Source of the DNA: JBECKR01 sp040235415
GTDB taxonomy: Bacteria > Acidobacteriota > Polarisedimenticolia > Polarisedimenticolales > Polarisedimenticolaceae
Length of the DNA: 8,385 nt
Direction of reading: 5' to 3'
Assembly: GCA_040235415.1 (NCBI GenBank)
Contig: JBECKR010000181.1
Location: 1 to 8,385, forward strand
This document shows, in pieces, positions 1 through 5,369 of this stretch (its first letter is position 1; each line of letters begins with the position of its first letter). Below the pieces are notes generated by a model. It saw only the letters and a program-made list of their open reading frames with translations, ran no database searches and was not told the DNA's origin. The position numbers were made by a program, and so were the translations under genes.

Positions 1-196
1 GCTCGGGCAGGACCCGCCAGCCGTCGTGCGACTGGCTTCCGACGTAGAGCTCCGCCGCCTCACGCTGGGCATCGATCGAGCTGTACTCCTTGTTGGCCTG
101 GTCCTCGGTCGAGACCCGGCAGTAGACGGCGCAGCGGACGGGAGCCTCGACGGTGGCGACCGCCGCCAGGGCTCTACCGTTCCGCCGCCGGACCAT
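1..196 (-). CDS. Serine site-specific recombinase, N-terminal part (cut by window edge)
   Basis: The minus strand from the ATG at 196-194 encodes 65 residues that run off the left edge. Residues 21-33 read RCAVYCRVSTEDQ, the signature of the resolvase/invertase catalytic domain, with the nucleophilic serine at position 29. The following SSIDAQREAAELY is also typical of large 'recombinase family' proteins. These enzymes cut and rejoin DNA at attachment sites through a phosphoserine intermediate, integrating or excising mobile elements. The ATG overlaps the stop of the upstream DUF2924 gene (TGATG), and an AGAGG ribosome-binding site lies 8 nt upstream, so the two are translationally coupled. 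The usual recombinase domain and zinc ribbon would lie outside the window, so integrity of the gene cannot be judged. Confidence 0.92.
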   Translation of the reverse strand, partial: MVRRRNGRALAAVATVEAPVRCAVYCRVSTEDQANKEYSSIDAQREAAELYVGSQSHDGWRVLPE

Positions 197-687
197 CAGC
201 GCTTCCTCTTCCGCTCGGTGAGGCCGAAGAACAGGCGGCCGTTCCACTTCTGGCGGGTAACGGCGAAGGCGACCGCCGAGAGCGACCGGTAGACCACGCC
301 GTCGTACTCGAAGCCGTCGTCGAGCGTCACGACGCGGATCTCCTGGCCGTGGTAGCGGCGCGAGAGCACCGTGCCCGCGGTCGGGCGCTTGGAGTCGCGG
401 ATCGGCCGGGGACGGTCGCCACGCGTCTTGCCGGCGGCGGGGACGATGCTCGCCGGAGTCCGCGCCCGCTGGAACCGGTCGGGCGCGAGCTCGTCAGCGC
501 GGTCCCGCGTGACGTCGCTCAGGCCGCCGTGGGCGAGTTCCTGGATGCGCCAGGCCAGGCGCTTCCACAAGTAGTCCCGATTCCGCGAGCGGGTCGGCTC
601 GCCGTAGAGGCGCTGCCACTCGGCCTGCAGGTCTCCAACGGACATCGCCCGGAGGCGCTGGATCTGGGAAAGGATGCTCACGCTCAT
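196..687 (-). CDS. DUF2924 family protein, recombinase-associated
   Basis: This 163-aa basic protein matches my memory of DUF2924. It has an N-terminal helical part (ILSQIQRLRAMSVGDLQAEW, then GEPTRSRNRDYLWKRLAWRIQ). Its C-terminal part has GTVLSRRYHGQEIRVVTLDDGFEYDG followed by YRSLSAVAFAVTRQKWNGRLFFGL in two consecutive stretches. DUF2924 genes commonly sit directly in front of serine recombinases on prophages and islands, as here, and the TGATG overlap implies co-translation. The molecular function is not established; a role as DNA-binding partner of the recombinase is inference. A TTG start at 708 would add seven residues, but the ATG at 687 has a perfect GAGGAGG ribosome-binding site 5 nt upstream and is preferred. 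Confidence 0.9.
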   Translation of the reverse strand: MSVSILSQIQRLRAMSVGDLQAEWQRLYGEPTRSRNRDYLWKRLAWRIQELAHGGLSDVTRDRADELAPDRFQRARTPASIVPAAGKTRGDRPRPIRDSKRPTAGTVLSRRYHGQEIRVVTLDDGFEYDGVVYRSLSAVAFAVTRQKWNGRLFFGLTERKRKR

Positions 688-753
688 CGGGTCCTCCTCG
701 TCGGACAAGGAGGGCTCTGAGGGCGCGAAACATCAAGGAGATTCTCGCGATCT

Positions 754-797
754 CGGTTAGCAGAAATGCCAGATTCCCGCGCCTTTTGAGCTAACCG
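754..797. repeat. 8-bp inverted repeat upstream of the recombinase operon
   Basis: CGGTTAGC (754-761) and its exact reverse complement GCTAACCG (790-797) flank a 28-nt spacer. They lie in the 291-nt intergenic region between the divergent DUF2924-recombinase and cargo operons. The position fits an operator controlling one or both transcripts, or an arm of a recombinase attachment site. An 8-bp match at this spacing could also arise by chance. Nothing else coding was seen between 688 and 978. Confidence 0.35.
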
Positions 798-913
798 CAG
801 GAACGCCCGCGCGAGCAGAGCAGTGAGTTCCTGATAATCGTTCGTTGCCGCTCGCATCCGAGGCCCTCACCACAAGAAAGCCCCTCAGGAATCGCGATCG
901 GGACATTTCTCCC

Positions 914-941
914 TTCACGATGCGCTAGACGGGAGGATAAG
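914..941 (+). promoter_or_regulatory. Weak candidate promoter for the QueC-like operon
   Basis: TTCACG (914-919) and GATAAG (936-941), 16 nt apart, each match four of six bases of the housekeeping -35 and -10 consensus. Transcription would begin near 948, about 30 nt before the ATG at 979. The match is weak and the host's promoter consensus is unknown, so this is only the best candidate in the gap. Confidence 0.22.
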
Positions 942-978
942 ATTTCAAAGATCTTCCCCTCGGACTCTGGGGGCCGCG

Positions 979-1758
979 ATGGGACATCTACGGCTGGGTC
1001 GTCTTCCACGAACGCAACAGTGGAAAGAGGTTATTGCCCTTCTTTCGGTGGAATCCGACGCGAGTCAGGTCGCCGAGACCACGCTCCGAGCGGCCGAATC
1101 AGGATTCAACAAACTGGCCGATGACGCCGGCTTCCGGTACGTCGTCTGGCTCTTGACCCAACTGCCGATTGCGGCACGCGAGGACGATTTTGCGGCGGCT
1201 CTCCGTCGCAGGGGACTCCGGGTCTCCGAGCGGCCAGACCTGCTCGACATCGTCGGCGCGCTGACCGAGGCCGTCGACAAGCGACTCCGAGATTCCCGAG
1301 CACGCACCGACCTCAGCGACATCGCCCAGCGTGCTGCTGGCCATACGCTTCAGCAAGTACTGGGAAGGGAGTCCTCGCTCTTCGGAGAATCGAGTGAGAC
1401 GGTTCAATTCCGGCTCGCGAGATTCGCGACCGCTACGCAGTTCGGGCACGTCGCCCGGGTGTTCTTCGCCCACCTATCTGCGCGGTTCCTCGACTACCAC
1501 CTGAGCCGCGAGCTATCGAACCACGTCGGACGGGGCCAGAGGTTCGCAACCAGTCGCGACCTCGAGCGGTTCCGAAAAGCGTTGGCGCGGCACTGCTGGG
1601 AAGCCGCACGCATCGTGGAGTCGTTCTCTGGGGGCTGGCTCTCGAAGACGAGGTTCCAGCAGGGCCAAGTGAGCGCGGACGGCTCGGCGCGATTCGCTGC
1701 GTACGCGCTCACGAAGCTTCGAAACGAGTTCGCACGAGGCTCCGGGAACCGTGCCTGA
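979..1758 (+). CDS. Unrecognised 259-aa helical protein, partner of QueC-like enzyme
   Basis: I do not recognise an established family. The 259-aa product is predicted from its residue pattern to be mostly alpha-helical and soluble, with no signal peptide, membrane segment or obvious nucleotide-binding motif. It opens with MGHLRLGRLPRTQQWKEVIA and ends with a basic tail. Near the C-terminus, ESFSGGWLSKTRF followed by AAYALTKLRNEF looks like a conserved core. The ATG at 979 has a G-rich stretch (GGGGG) 5-6 nt upstream. The last 8 bp overlap the start of the QueC-like gene, so the two are very likely co-translated and function together. It is not recognisably QatB, the second gene of Qat systems. 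Possible roles (inference) are a substrate, regulator or scaffold of the QueC-like enzyme. No clear paralogue was seen in the window. Confidence 0.85.
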   Translation: MGHLRLGRLPRTQQWKEVIALLSVESDASQVAETTLRAAESGFNKLADDAGFRYVVWLLTQLPIAAREDDFAAALRRRGLRVSERPDLLDIVGALTEAVDKRLRDSRARTDLSDIAQRAAGHTLQQVLGRESSLFGESSETVQFRLARFATATQFGHVARVFFAHLSARFLDYHLSRELSNHVGRGQRFATSRDLERFRKALARHCWEAARIVESFSGGWLSKTRFQQGQVSADGSARFAAYALTKLRNEFARGSGNRA

Positions 1759-3778
1759 CCATCACTCGATCGTCTGCGGGACCTACCCCCGTCCTCCATC
1801 GGTCCAAGCCCCGCTTGCCCTATCGACGAGCGGCAGCAGCGCGAACGTTAACCTCAACATCGAAGACATCAGTCGTAAGATGGTCCGCGATGTGCCACCG
1901 GTGCTGACCGATCTGCTCGAGATCGCGACCTACATCTACTGCGCTGACCAGGCGATCAAGCGCGGGGGCCGAGCCGAATTCGAGTACGGCAAGAAGTGGC
2001 GCCGATCTCTCGAGTTCTACATTCCCGTTCGGGAGCCGAAACGATGGTCGAGTGACCGCGTCCGCACGGCGCTCACGGAGACAGTTTCGTTCCTCTCGGA
2101 TGACGACTACGAGTTTCACTTCATGTCGCTCAAGGACGCTCCGAGCATCGAGACGTACCTGCATTTCAGAGACACAGACGACGACGAGTCAACCTTGGAC
2201 TCCGTCGTCCTGTTCTCGGGCGGGATGGACTCGCTCGCCGGGGCGATCCGCGAGGCGGTGACCGACGGACGATCCGTCGCCCTCGTGAGCCACCGCGCCG
2301 CGCCGAAAGTTCACGCGCTGCAGAAACGGCTCGTCTCGGAGTTCCGGAAGCACTGCTCGGCGCGCCTTTGGCACGTGCCGGTCTGGATCAACAAGGACAG
2401 TCCGCTCACACGTGAGGACAGCCAGCGATCGCGCTCTTTCCTGTATGCGAGCCTCGGTGCGGTCGTTGCCCGCATGCTGGGCCTTTCCCGCATCCTCCTC
2501 TGCGAGAACGGAATTGTCAGCGTGAACCTGCCGATCTCCGAACAGCTCGTCGGTGCACGCGCCACGCGCACGACGCACCCGCAGGTCATCAAGGGACTGA
2601 ACGAGCTGTTCAGCGCGCTGTTCGAGACCGAATTCGAAGTGAAGAACCCGTTCATGTGGAGTACGCGTGCCGATGTCGTGCGCTTGATTCGCGAGGCCTC
2701 GGCCGGGGACCTCATCAAACACACCGTGAGCTGTTCCCACACCCTATCGAGATCGAGGGACCAACCGCATTGCGGAGCTTGCTCGCAATGCATCGGGAGG
2801 CGCTTTGCCACACTGAGCGGCGGCTGCAGCGATGATGAAGACCCGCCGGGCGGTTACAGGAAGGACGTCATTCTGGGCGAGCGAGAAAGCACCGAGGAAC
2901 GGACTCTGGTCGAGTCGTTCGTAAGACACGCGCAGGCGATCGAGCAGGCAACGGACGACGAGATTACGATGTCTCCCGAGGCGATTCGGGCGATCCGCGG
3001 CCTCACGCCGGTCGCGGCGAGCGAGGCAGCAGACAAGCTCGTGGATCTTCATCGGCGGCACGCGGGGGAGGTCGGCGGCGTCATCGAACACCAAATCGCC
3101 GCCAACGCCGGCACGCTCCGGCGCGATGAACTGCCTCCCACGTGTCTTCTTCGGATGGCAATACCTGACCGCGATCGGGAAGTGGGATCCGCGACAGGAA
3201 GGCGACTACACTCGAGCAAGCGGGCGGCAAATCAACTTGTGCGCGAGCCGGAGTTCTGGCTGTTGCGGTTCGAAGGAAAAGAGATCCGCCTCGTCCACGG
3301 CAAGGGTCTCGATCATCTCTCCGTGGTGCTCGGCCGCCCGGGCACACCCATCAGGGCTTTCGAACTGCAACAAGGAATTCCATCGTCGACTCGGCCCGCC
3401 GTCACGCGCGACAGCGACACAGGTCCTGATGCGCGGGCACGGAAGGACTACAAGCGTCGGCTCGAATCAGTCGAGTCGGAACTAGATCGTGCGCGACGGG
3501 ATCACGATTTGGCTCGAATCGAACGACTCGAAGAAGAGAAAGATGCGCTGGTATCAGAGTTGCAACATGCCGTAGGATTCGGCCGCCGCCCGCCTCGAGA
3601 ATCCGAGGATCAAAAGAGAGCTCGCCAAGCCGTCTGCAAGGCCCTCAATCGTACGATCGACAAGATCGCGGTGCGGCATCGCAGTCTCGCCAGGCACCTC
3701 GACGAATCGATTGATCGGGGTGCTTCTATCACGTACGCCCCCCACCCGCCCATCACCTGGGAAGTCCTAATTTCCTGA
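1751..3778 (+). CDS. QueC-like PP-loop enzyme with C-terminal regulator-type domain; probable defence protein
   Basis: The 675-aa protein has three parts. Residues 1-150 form an N-terminal domain (including LEIATYIYCADQAIKRGG) like that preceding the enzyme core in QatC-type proteins. Residues 151-470 are a QueC-like ATP-pyrophosphatase core. It has the PP-loop SGGMDS at 156-161 and the QueC zinc site, cysteines 328, 341, 344 and 347 (C..CxxCxxC). QueC makes 7-cyano-7-deazaguanine from carboxydeazaguanine and ammonia using ATP; relatives in Qat and type IV CBASS are used in phage defence. Residues 499-670 are unusual: a segment starting EFWLLRFEGKEIRLVHGKGL, a charged coiled coil near 562-612, and a helical end with ARQAVCKALNRTIDKIA. 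I recognise this arrangement from the C-termini of large regulatory ATPases of high-GC bacteria. Translation starts at a GTG overlapping the upstream gene by 8 bp. The absence of other queuosine genes argues against housekeeping. The actual substrate is unknown. Confidence 0.9.
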   Translation: MPDHHSIVCGTYPRPPSVQAPLALSTSGSSANVNLNIEDISRKMVRDVPPVLTDLLEIATYIYCADQAIKRGGRAEFEYGKKWRRSLEFYIPVREPKRWSSDRVRTALTETVSFLSDDDYEFHFMSLKDAPSIETYLHFRDTDDDESTLDSVVLFSGGMDSLAGAIREAVTDGRSVALVSHRAAPKVHALQKRLVSEFRKHCSARLWHVPVWINKDSPLTREDSQRSRSFLYASLGAVVARMLGLSRILLCENGIVSVNLPISEQLVGARATRTTHPQVIKGLNELFSALFETEFEVKNPFMWSTRADVVRLIREASAGDLIKHTVSCSHTLSRSRDQPHCGACSQCIGRRFATLSGGCSDDEDPPGGYRKDVILGERESTEERTLVESFVRHAQAIEQATDDEITMSPEAIRAIRGLTPVAASEAADKLVDLHRRHAGEVGGVIEHQIAANAGTLRRDELPPTCLLRMAIPDRDREVGSATGRRLHSSKRAANQLVREPEFWLLRFEGKEIRLVHGKGLDHLSVVLGRPGTPIRAFELQQGIPSSTRPAVTRDSDTGPDARARKDYKRRLESVESELDRARRDHDLARIERLEEEKDALVSELQHAVGFGRRPPRESEDQKRARQAVCKALNRTIDKIAVRHRSLARHLDESIDRGASITYAPHPPITWEVLIS

Positions 3779-3786
3779 AAGAATTA

Positions 3787-3834
3787 TAGGTGCGACATCG
3801 CGTGTCGCACCGGCGACATCGAAAGTCGCGCCTA
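3787..3834. repeat. Nested, mutually exclusive inverted repeats after the QueC-like gene
   Basis: GGTGCGACA (3789-3797) pairs perfectly with TGTCGCACC (3803-3811) across a 5-nt loop. A second hairpin pairs GCGAC (3813-3817) with GTCGC (3825-3829). The outer arms TAGGTGCGAC (3787-3796) and GTCGCGCCTA (3825-3834) can pair over ten positions with one G-U, which excludes the first two structures. GCGACATCG is also directly repeated (3792-3800, 3813-3821). It begins 8 nt after the stop codon. No T-run follows, so it is not a classical rho-independent terminator. It may be an attenuator, a mRNA-stabilising hairpin or a protein-binding site. Confidence 0.6.
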
Positions 3835-3926
3835 CCTCATTGAAGCGGCCAGACTCCCGGCCGACCCCGAGTCTCGGAGCGGCACGAACGACGGGCGTCG
3901 AGGGGCCGTCTCAACGAGGCTGGAGG

Positions 3927-4136
3927 ATGCTCCAATCCAAGGAATGGCGATGCGAACACTGCGGAAAGCTCCTGGGAATCACTAGCGGAAATCGCCTCCG
4001 GATCCGCTTGCGTCGCGAGAAGACCTACATCGTGGGGCTGCCGGCCATGACAACGTGCTGGCGGTGCAACGCCCCCAACGAGCTTCGCGTCGGTCACGAC
4101 GACTGTCGTCGTGAACCCAACTCGCAGTTGAGCTGA
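3927..4136 (+). CDS. Small Com-like zinc-binding protein
   Basis: The 69-aa product has two CxxC pairs, C9-E-H-C12 and C44-W-R-C47, in the contexts WRCEHCGKLLG and TTCWRCNAPNEL. Order and context resemble the Com zinc-finger protein of phage Mu, which binds mRNA to activate translation of the downstream mom gene. Here the two pairs are separated by 31 residues, longer than in Mu Com. The four cysteines most likely bind one zinc ion. Com-like proteins are typical of prophages and related elements. A TTG start at 3840 would add 29 residues of low-complexity sequence. The ATG at 3927 is chosen because GAGG lies 7 nt upstream and the similarity begins there. The role (RNA or DNA binding) is inferred from the family. 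Confidence 0.68.
   Translation: MLQSKEWRCEHCGKLLGITSGNRLRIRLRREKTYIVGLPAMTTCWRCNAPNELRVGHDDCRREPNSQLS
4094..4114. repeat. Perfect 21-bp palindrome at the end of the Com-like gene
   Basis: Ten-base arms TCACGACGAC and GTCGTCGTGA are exact reverse complements around a single central T. The site lies inside the last codons of the Com-like gene. The odd length and one-base centre resemble a dimeric repressor operator more than a terminator, and no T-run follows. Candidate binders are the RHH-like protein encoded at 7969-8235 or the Com-like protein itself (inference). Confidence 0.6.
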
Positions 4137-4159
4137 TCACCGAAATCCGGAACTAACCA

Positions 4160-4205
4160 GAGGCGCTTGACGCCCTAGCCGGCCTGTAAGAGGCGCGAGA
4201 CGCCC
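4160..4205. repeat. Two 16-bp direct repeats upstream of the sigma-like gene
   Basis: GAGGCGCTTGACGCCC (4160-4175) and GAGGCGCGAGACGCCC (4190-4205) agree at 14 of 16 positions and start 30 nt apart, about three helical turns. Each unit is also a mini-hairpin, GGCG-5 nt-CGCC. The first contains TTGACG, close to a -35 box, but no good -10 follows at the right distance. The layout suits a regulator-binding site controlling the downstream replication genes. Confidence 0.5.
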
Positions 4206-4226
4206 GGCCCAAGAGGCTGGGCGTCT
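4198..4226 (+). promoter_or_regulatory. Strong hairpin covering the ribosome-binding site of the sigma-like gene
   Basis: AGACGCCCGGCC (4198-4209) pairs with GGCTGGGCGTCT (4215-4226) over 12 bp with one G-U, closing a 5-nt loop. The AAGAGG ribosome-binding site (4211-4216) lies in the loop and right arm. The final base of the stem is the first base of the TTG start codon. Folding would therefore limit translation initiation. It might instead act as a terminator of the upstream transcript, but the following TGTCGACC is a poor T-tract. Confidence 0.45.
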
Positions 4227-4990
4227 TGTCGACCTCCTGGCGGCGCGGCGAGTACCGCCGACTTCTTCGTGAACTCGCCACCCCGAAATCTCGTCGGCTC
4301 CTGCAGCGGCTACAGTGGGACCGCGAGGCTCTCCGAGCGTTCGCAACCTGGGAGAACCTGATCGACTTCATGCAGGCAGGCGAAGCTGACGAGTCAGATC
4401 AGGACCGAATCCTCCGGTCGATCCTCGCGGAGGTCGAGCAGCGAGGCGACCCCACCGCGCGGACCGCGCTGCTGGCGCTGTTCTGGCCCGGGCTCGCGAA
4501 GGTGTTCCGCCAACGGCGGCGGTGGGACCGCGATCCGGATGAGCTGTGGAGCACGATCACCTGGGTGTTCCTGCGGGCGATCTCGAAGTTCCGGACGGCC
4601 CGGCGGCCGGAGCGCATCGCCTCGAAGCTCATCAACGACGCATACCGGGACCTGCACCGCGAGTACCGCCGGCGATGGCGGTTCCAGAACGGGACGAAGC
4701 CGCTCGAGGACGAGGACGGCGACGAAGTCCATGCGATCGGTTCGACGGCGCCCGATCCCGCGATCGCCCTGGTCGAGAGCCGCCACGACTCGCTGAGCGT
4801 GATCCGAGCCTGGGCCGAGGCAACGCAGGCATCGCAGGTCGACGTCGAGCTCGTGGTGCGGACCCGCCTGCTGGATGAGCTGCTCGCCGACGTCGCCGAG
4901 GACCTCGGGCTCGGCTACGAGGCGGCCAAGAAGCGCCGCCAGCGGACCGAGGCCTCGCTCCAGTCGTTCGCGAATCGCAGAAATCTTTGA
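4226..4990 (+). CDS. Sigma-70-like (ECF-type) factor of the element
   Basis: The 254-aa protein has the two-part build of a small sigma factor. Residues 77-155 (ALLALFWPGLAKVF, then DPDELWSTITWVFLRAISKF and KLINDAYRDLHREYRRRW) match region 2, which binds core polymerase and the -10 element. Residues 206-247 (LLDELLADVAEDLGLGYEAA followed by KKRRQRT) match the region 4 helix-turn-helix. An N-terminal 75-residue charged extension is not typical. The TTG at 4226 is the only supported start: an in-frame stop lies at 4187-4189 and AAGAGG sits 9 nt upstream. It lies ahead of the replication genes in the same direction, so it may drive their transcription (inference). Some replicon proteins mimic sigma folds without acting as sigma factors. 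Confidence 0.8.
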   Translation: MSTSWRRGEYRRLLRELATPKSRRLLQRLQWDREALRAFATWENLIDFMQAGEADESDQDRILRSILAEVEQRGDPTARTALLALFWPGLAKVFRQRRRWDRDPDELWSTITWVFLRAISKFRTARRPERIASKLINDAYRDLHREYRRRWRFQNGTKPLEDEDGDEVHAIGSTAPDPAIALVESRHDSLSVIRAWAEATQASQVDVELVVRTRLLDELLADVAEDLGLGYEAAKKRRQRTEASLQSFANRRNL

Positions 4991-4997
4991 CCCGAAT

Positions 4998-5059
4998 GTC
5001 CCCGACCGGCCTGTCGGATGGGCTTTACCAGCCGATGGGGACGGTGCGCGGCCGATGGG
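4998..5059 (+). promoter_or_regulatory. Structured leader with three short repeats before the 90-aa gene
   Basis: GTCCCC (4998-5003) can pair with GGGGAC (5037-5042). Inside, CCGAC (5002-5006) can pair with GTCGG (5013-5017), sharing two bases with the outer stem, and GGCT (5021-5024) with AGCC (5030-5033). Together they suggest a three-way junction. Overlapping it are three related 9-10-mers: TCGGATGGGC (5014-5023), GCCGATGGG (5031-5039) and GCCGATGGG (5051-5059), about 17-20 nt apart. No known riboswitch was recognised. It could be a protein-binding leader or a promoter region with operators. GC-rich sequence forms such pairings easily. Confidence 0.3.
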
Positions 5060-5096
5060 CTGTCGACGCGCCGCCCCCGCGTCGGAGGGTCGGCCC

Positions 5097-5369
5097 ATGC
5101 TCGCGCAGGCATCCGCAAAGATCTTGATCCTGGACCTCTTCGAGGAAGAGGCCCACGCGATCGGAAACCTCATCGAGTCCCACGACGTCGAGGACGAGTT
5201 CGTGTGGCGGCTGTTCCGCGAGCTCGACCGGCTGCGGGGACGGACCCTGGATCGGCTCGCCGGGTCGGCGGCGTTGGGCTCAGACGCCGACCACGCGCCC
5301 GCGCGACAGCCGGGGCCTCATCCCGCCGTCGACGAGTTCATCGTCCGCGGCCAGCGGGCGCGGTCGTGA
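5097..5369 (+). CDS. Small acidic protein of unknown function in the replication operon
   Basis: I do not recognise this 90-aa protein. Residues 8-50 form a probable amphipathic helical region rich in acidic residues (ILDLFEEEAHAIGNLIESHD, then EFVWRLFRELDRLRG). The last 35 residues look disordered and rich in Pro, Ala and Arg. The ATG at 5097 is well supported by GGAGGG at 5084-5089, 7 nt upstream. Its stop overlaps the GTG of the primase gene (GTGA), so both are probably made together. Small proteins at this position often modulate primase or copy number, but that is inference. Confidence 0.72.
   Translation: MLAQASAKILILDLFEEEAHAIGNLIESHDVEDEFVWRLFRELDRLRGRTLDRLAGSAALGSDADHAPARQPGPHPAVDEFIVRGQRARS

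Noticed and set aside
3126..3485. Alternative plus-strand frame within the QueC-like gene, possible sign of a frameshift
   Set aside because: The main frame stays open and keeps recognisable sequence on both sides (LPPTCLLRMAI before, EFWLLRFEGKE after), so no frameshift is needed.
4167..4192. TTGACG as a -35 box for the sigma-like gene
   Set aside because: The nearest TATAAT-like sequence (TGTAAG at 4185) is only 12 nt away, too close for a normal promoter; the motif is better explained as part of the 16-bp repeat.
5018..5365. Extended N-terminus of the PrimPol protein from an upstream ATG
   Set aside because: It would fully overlap the well-supported 90-aa gene at 5097-5369 and encodes Arg/Pro-rich sequence typical of a wrong frame; PrimPol similarity begins after 5366.
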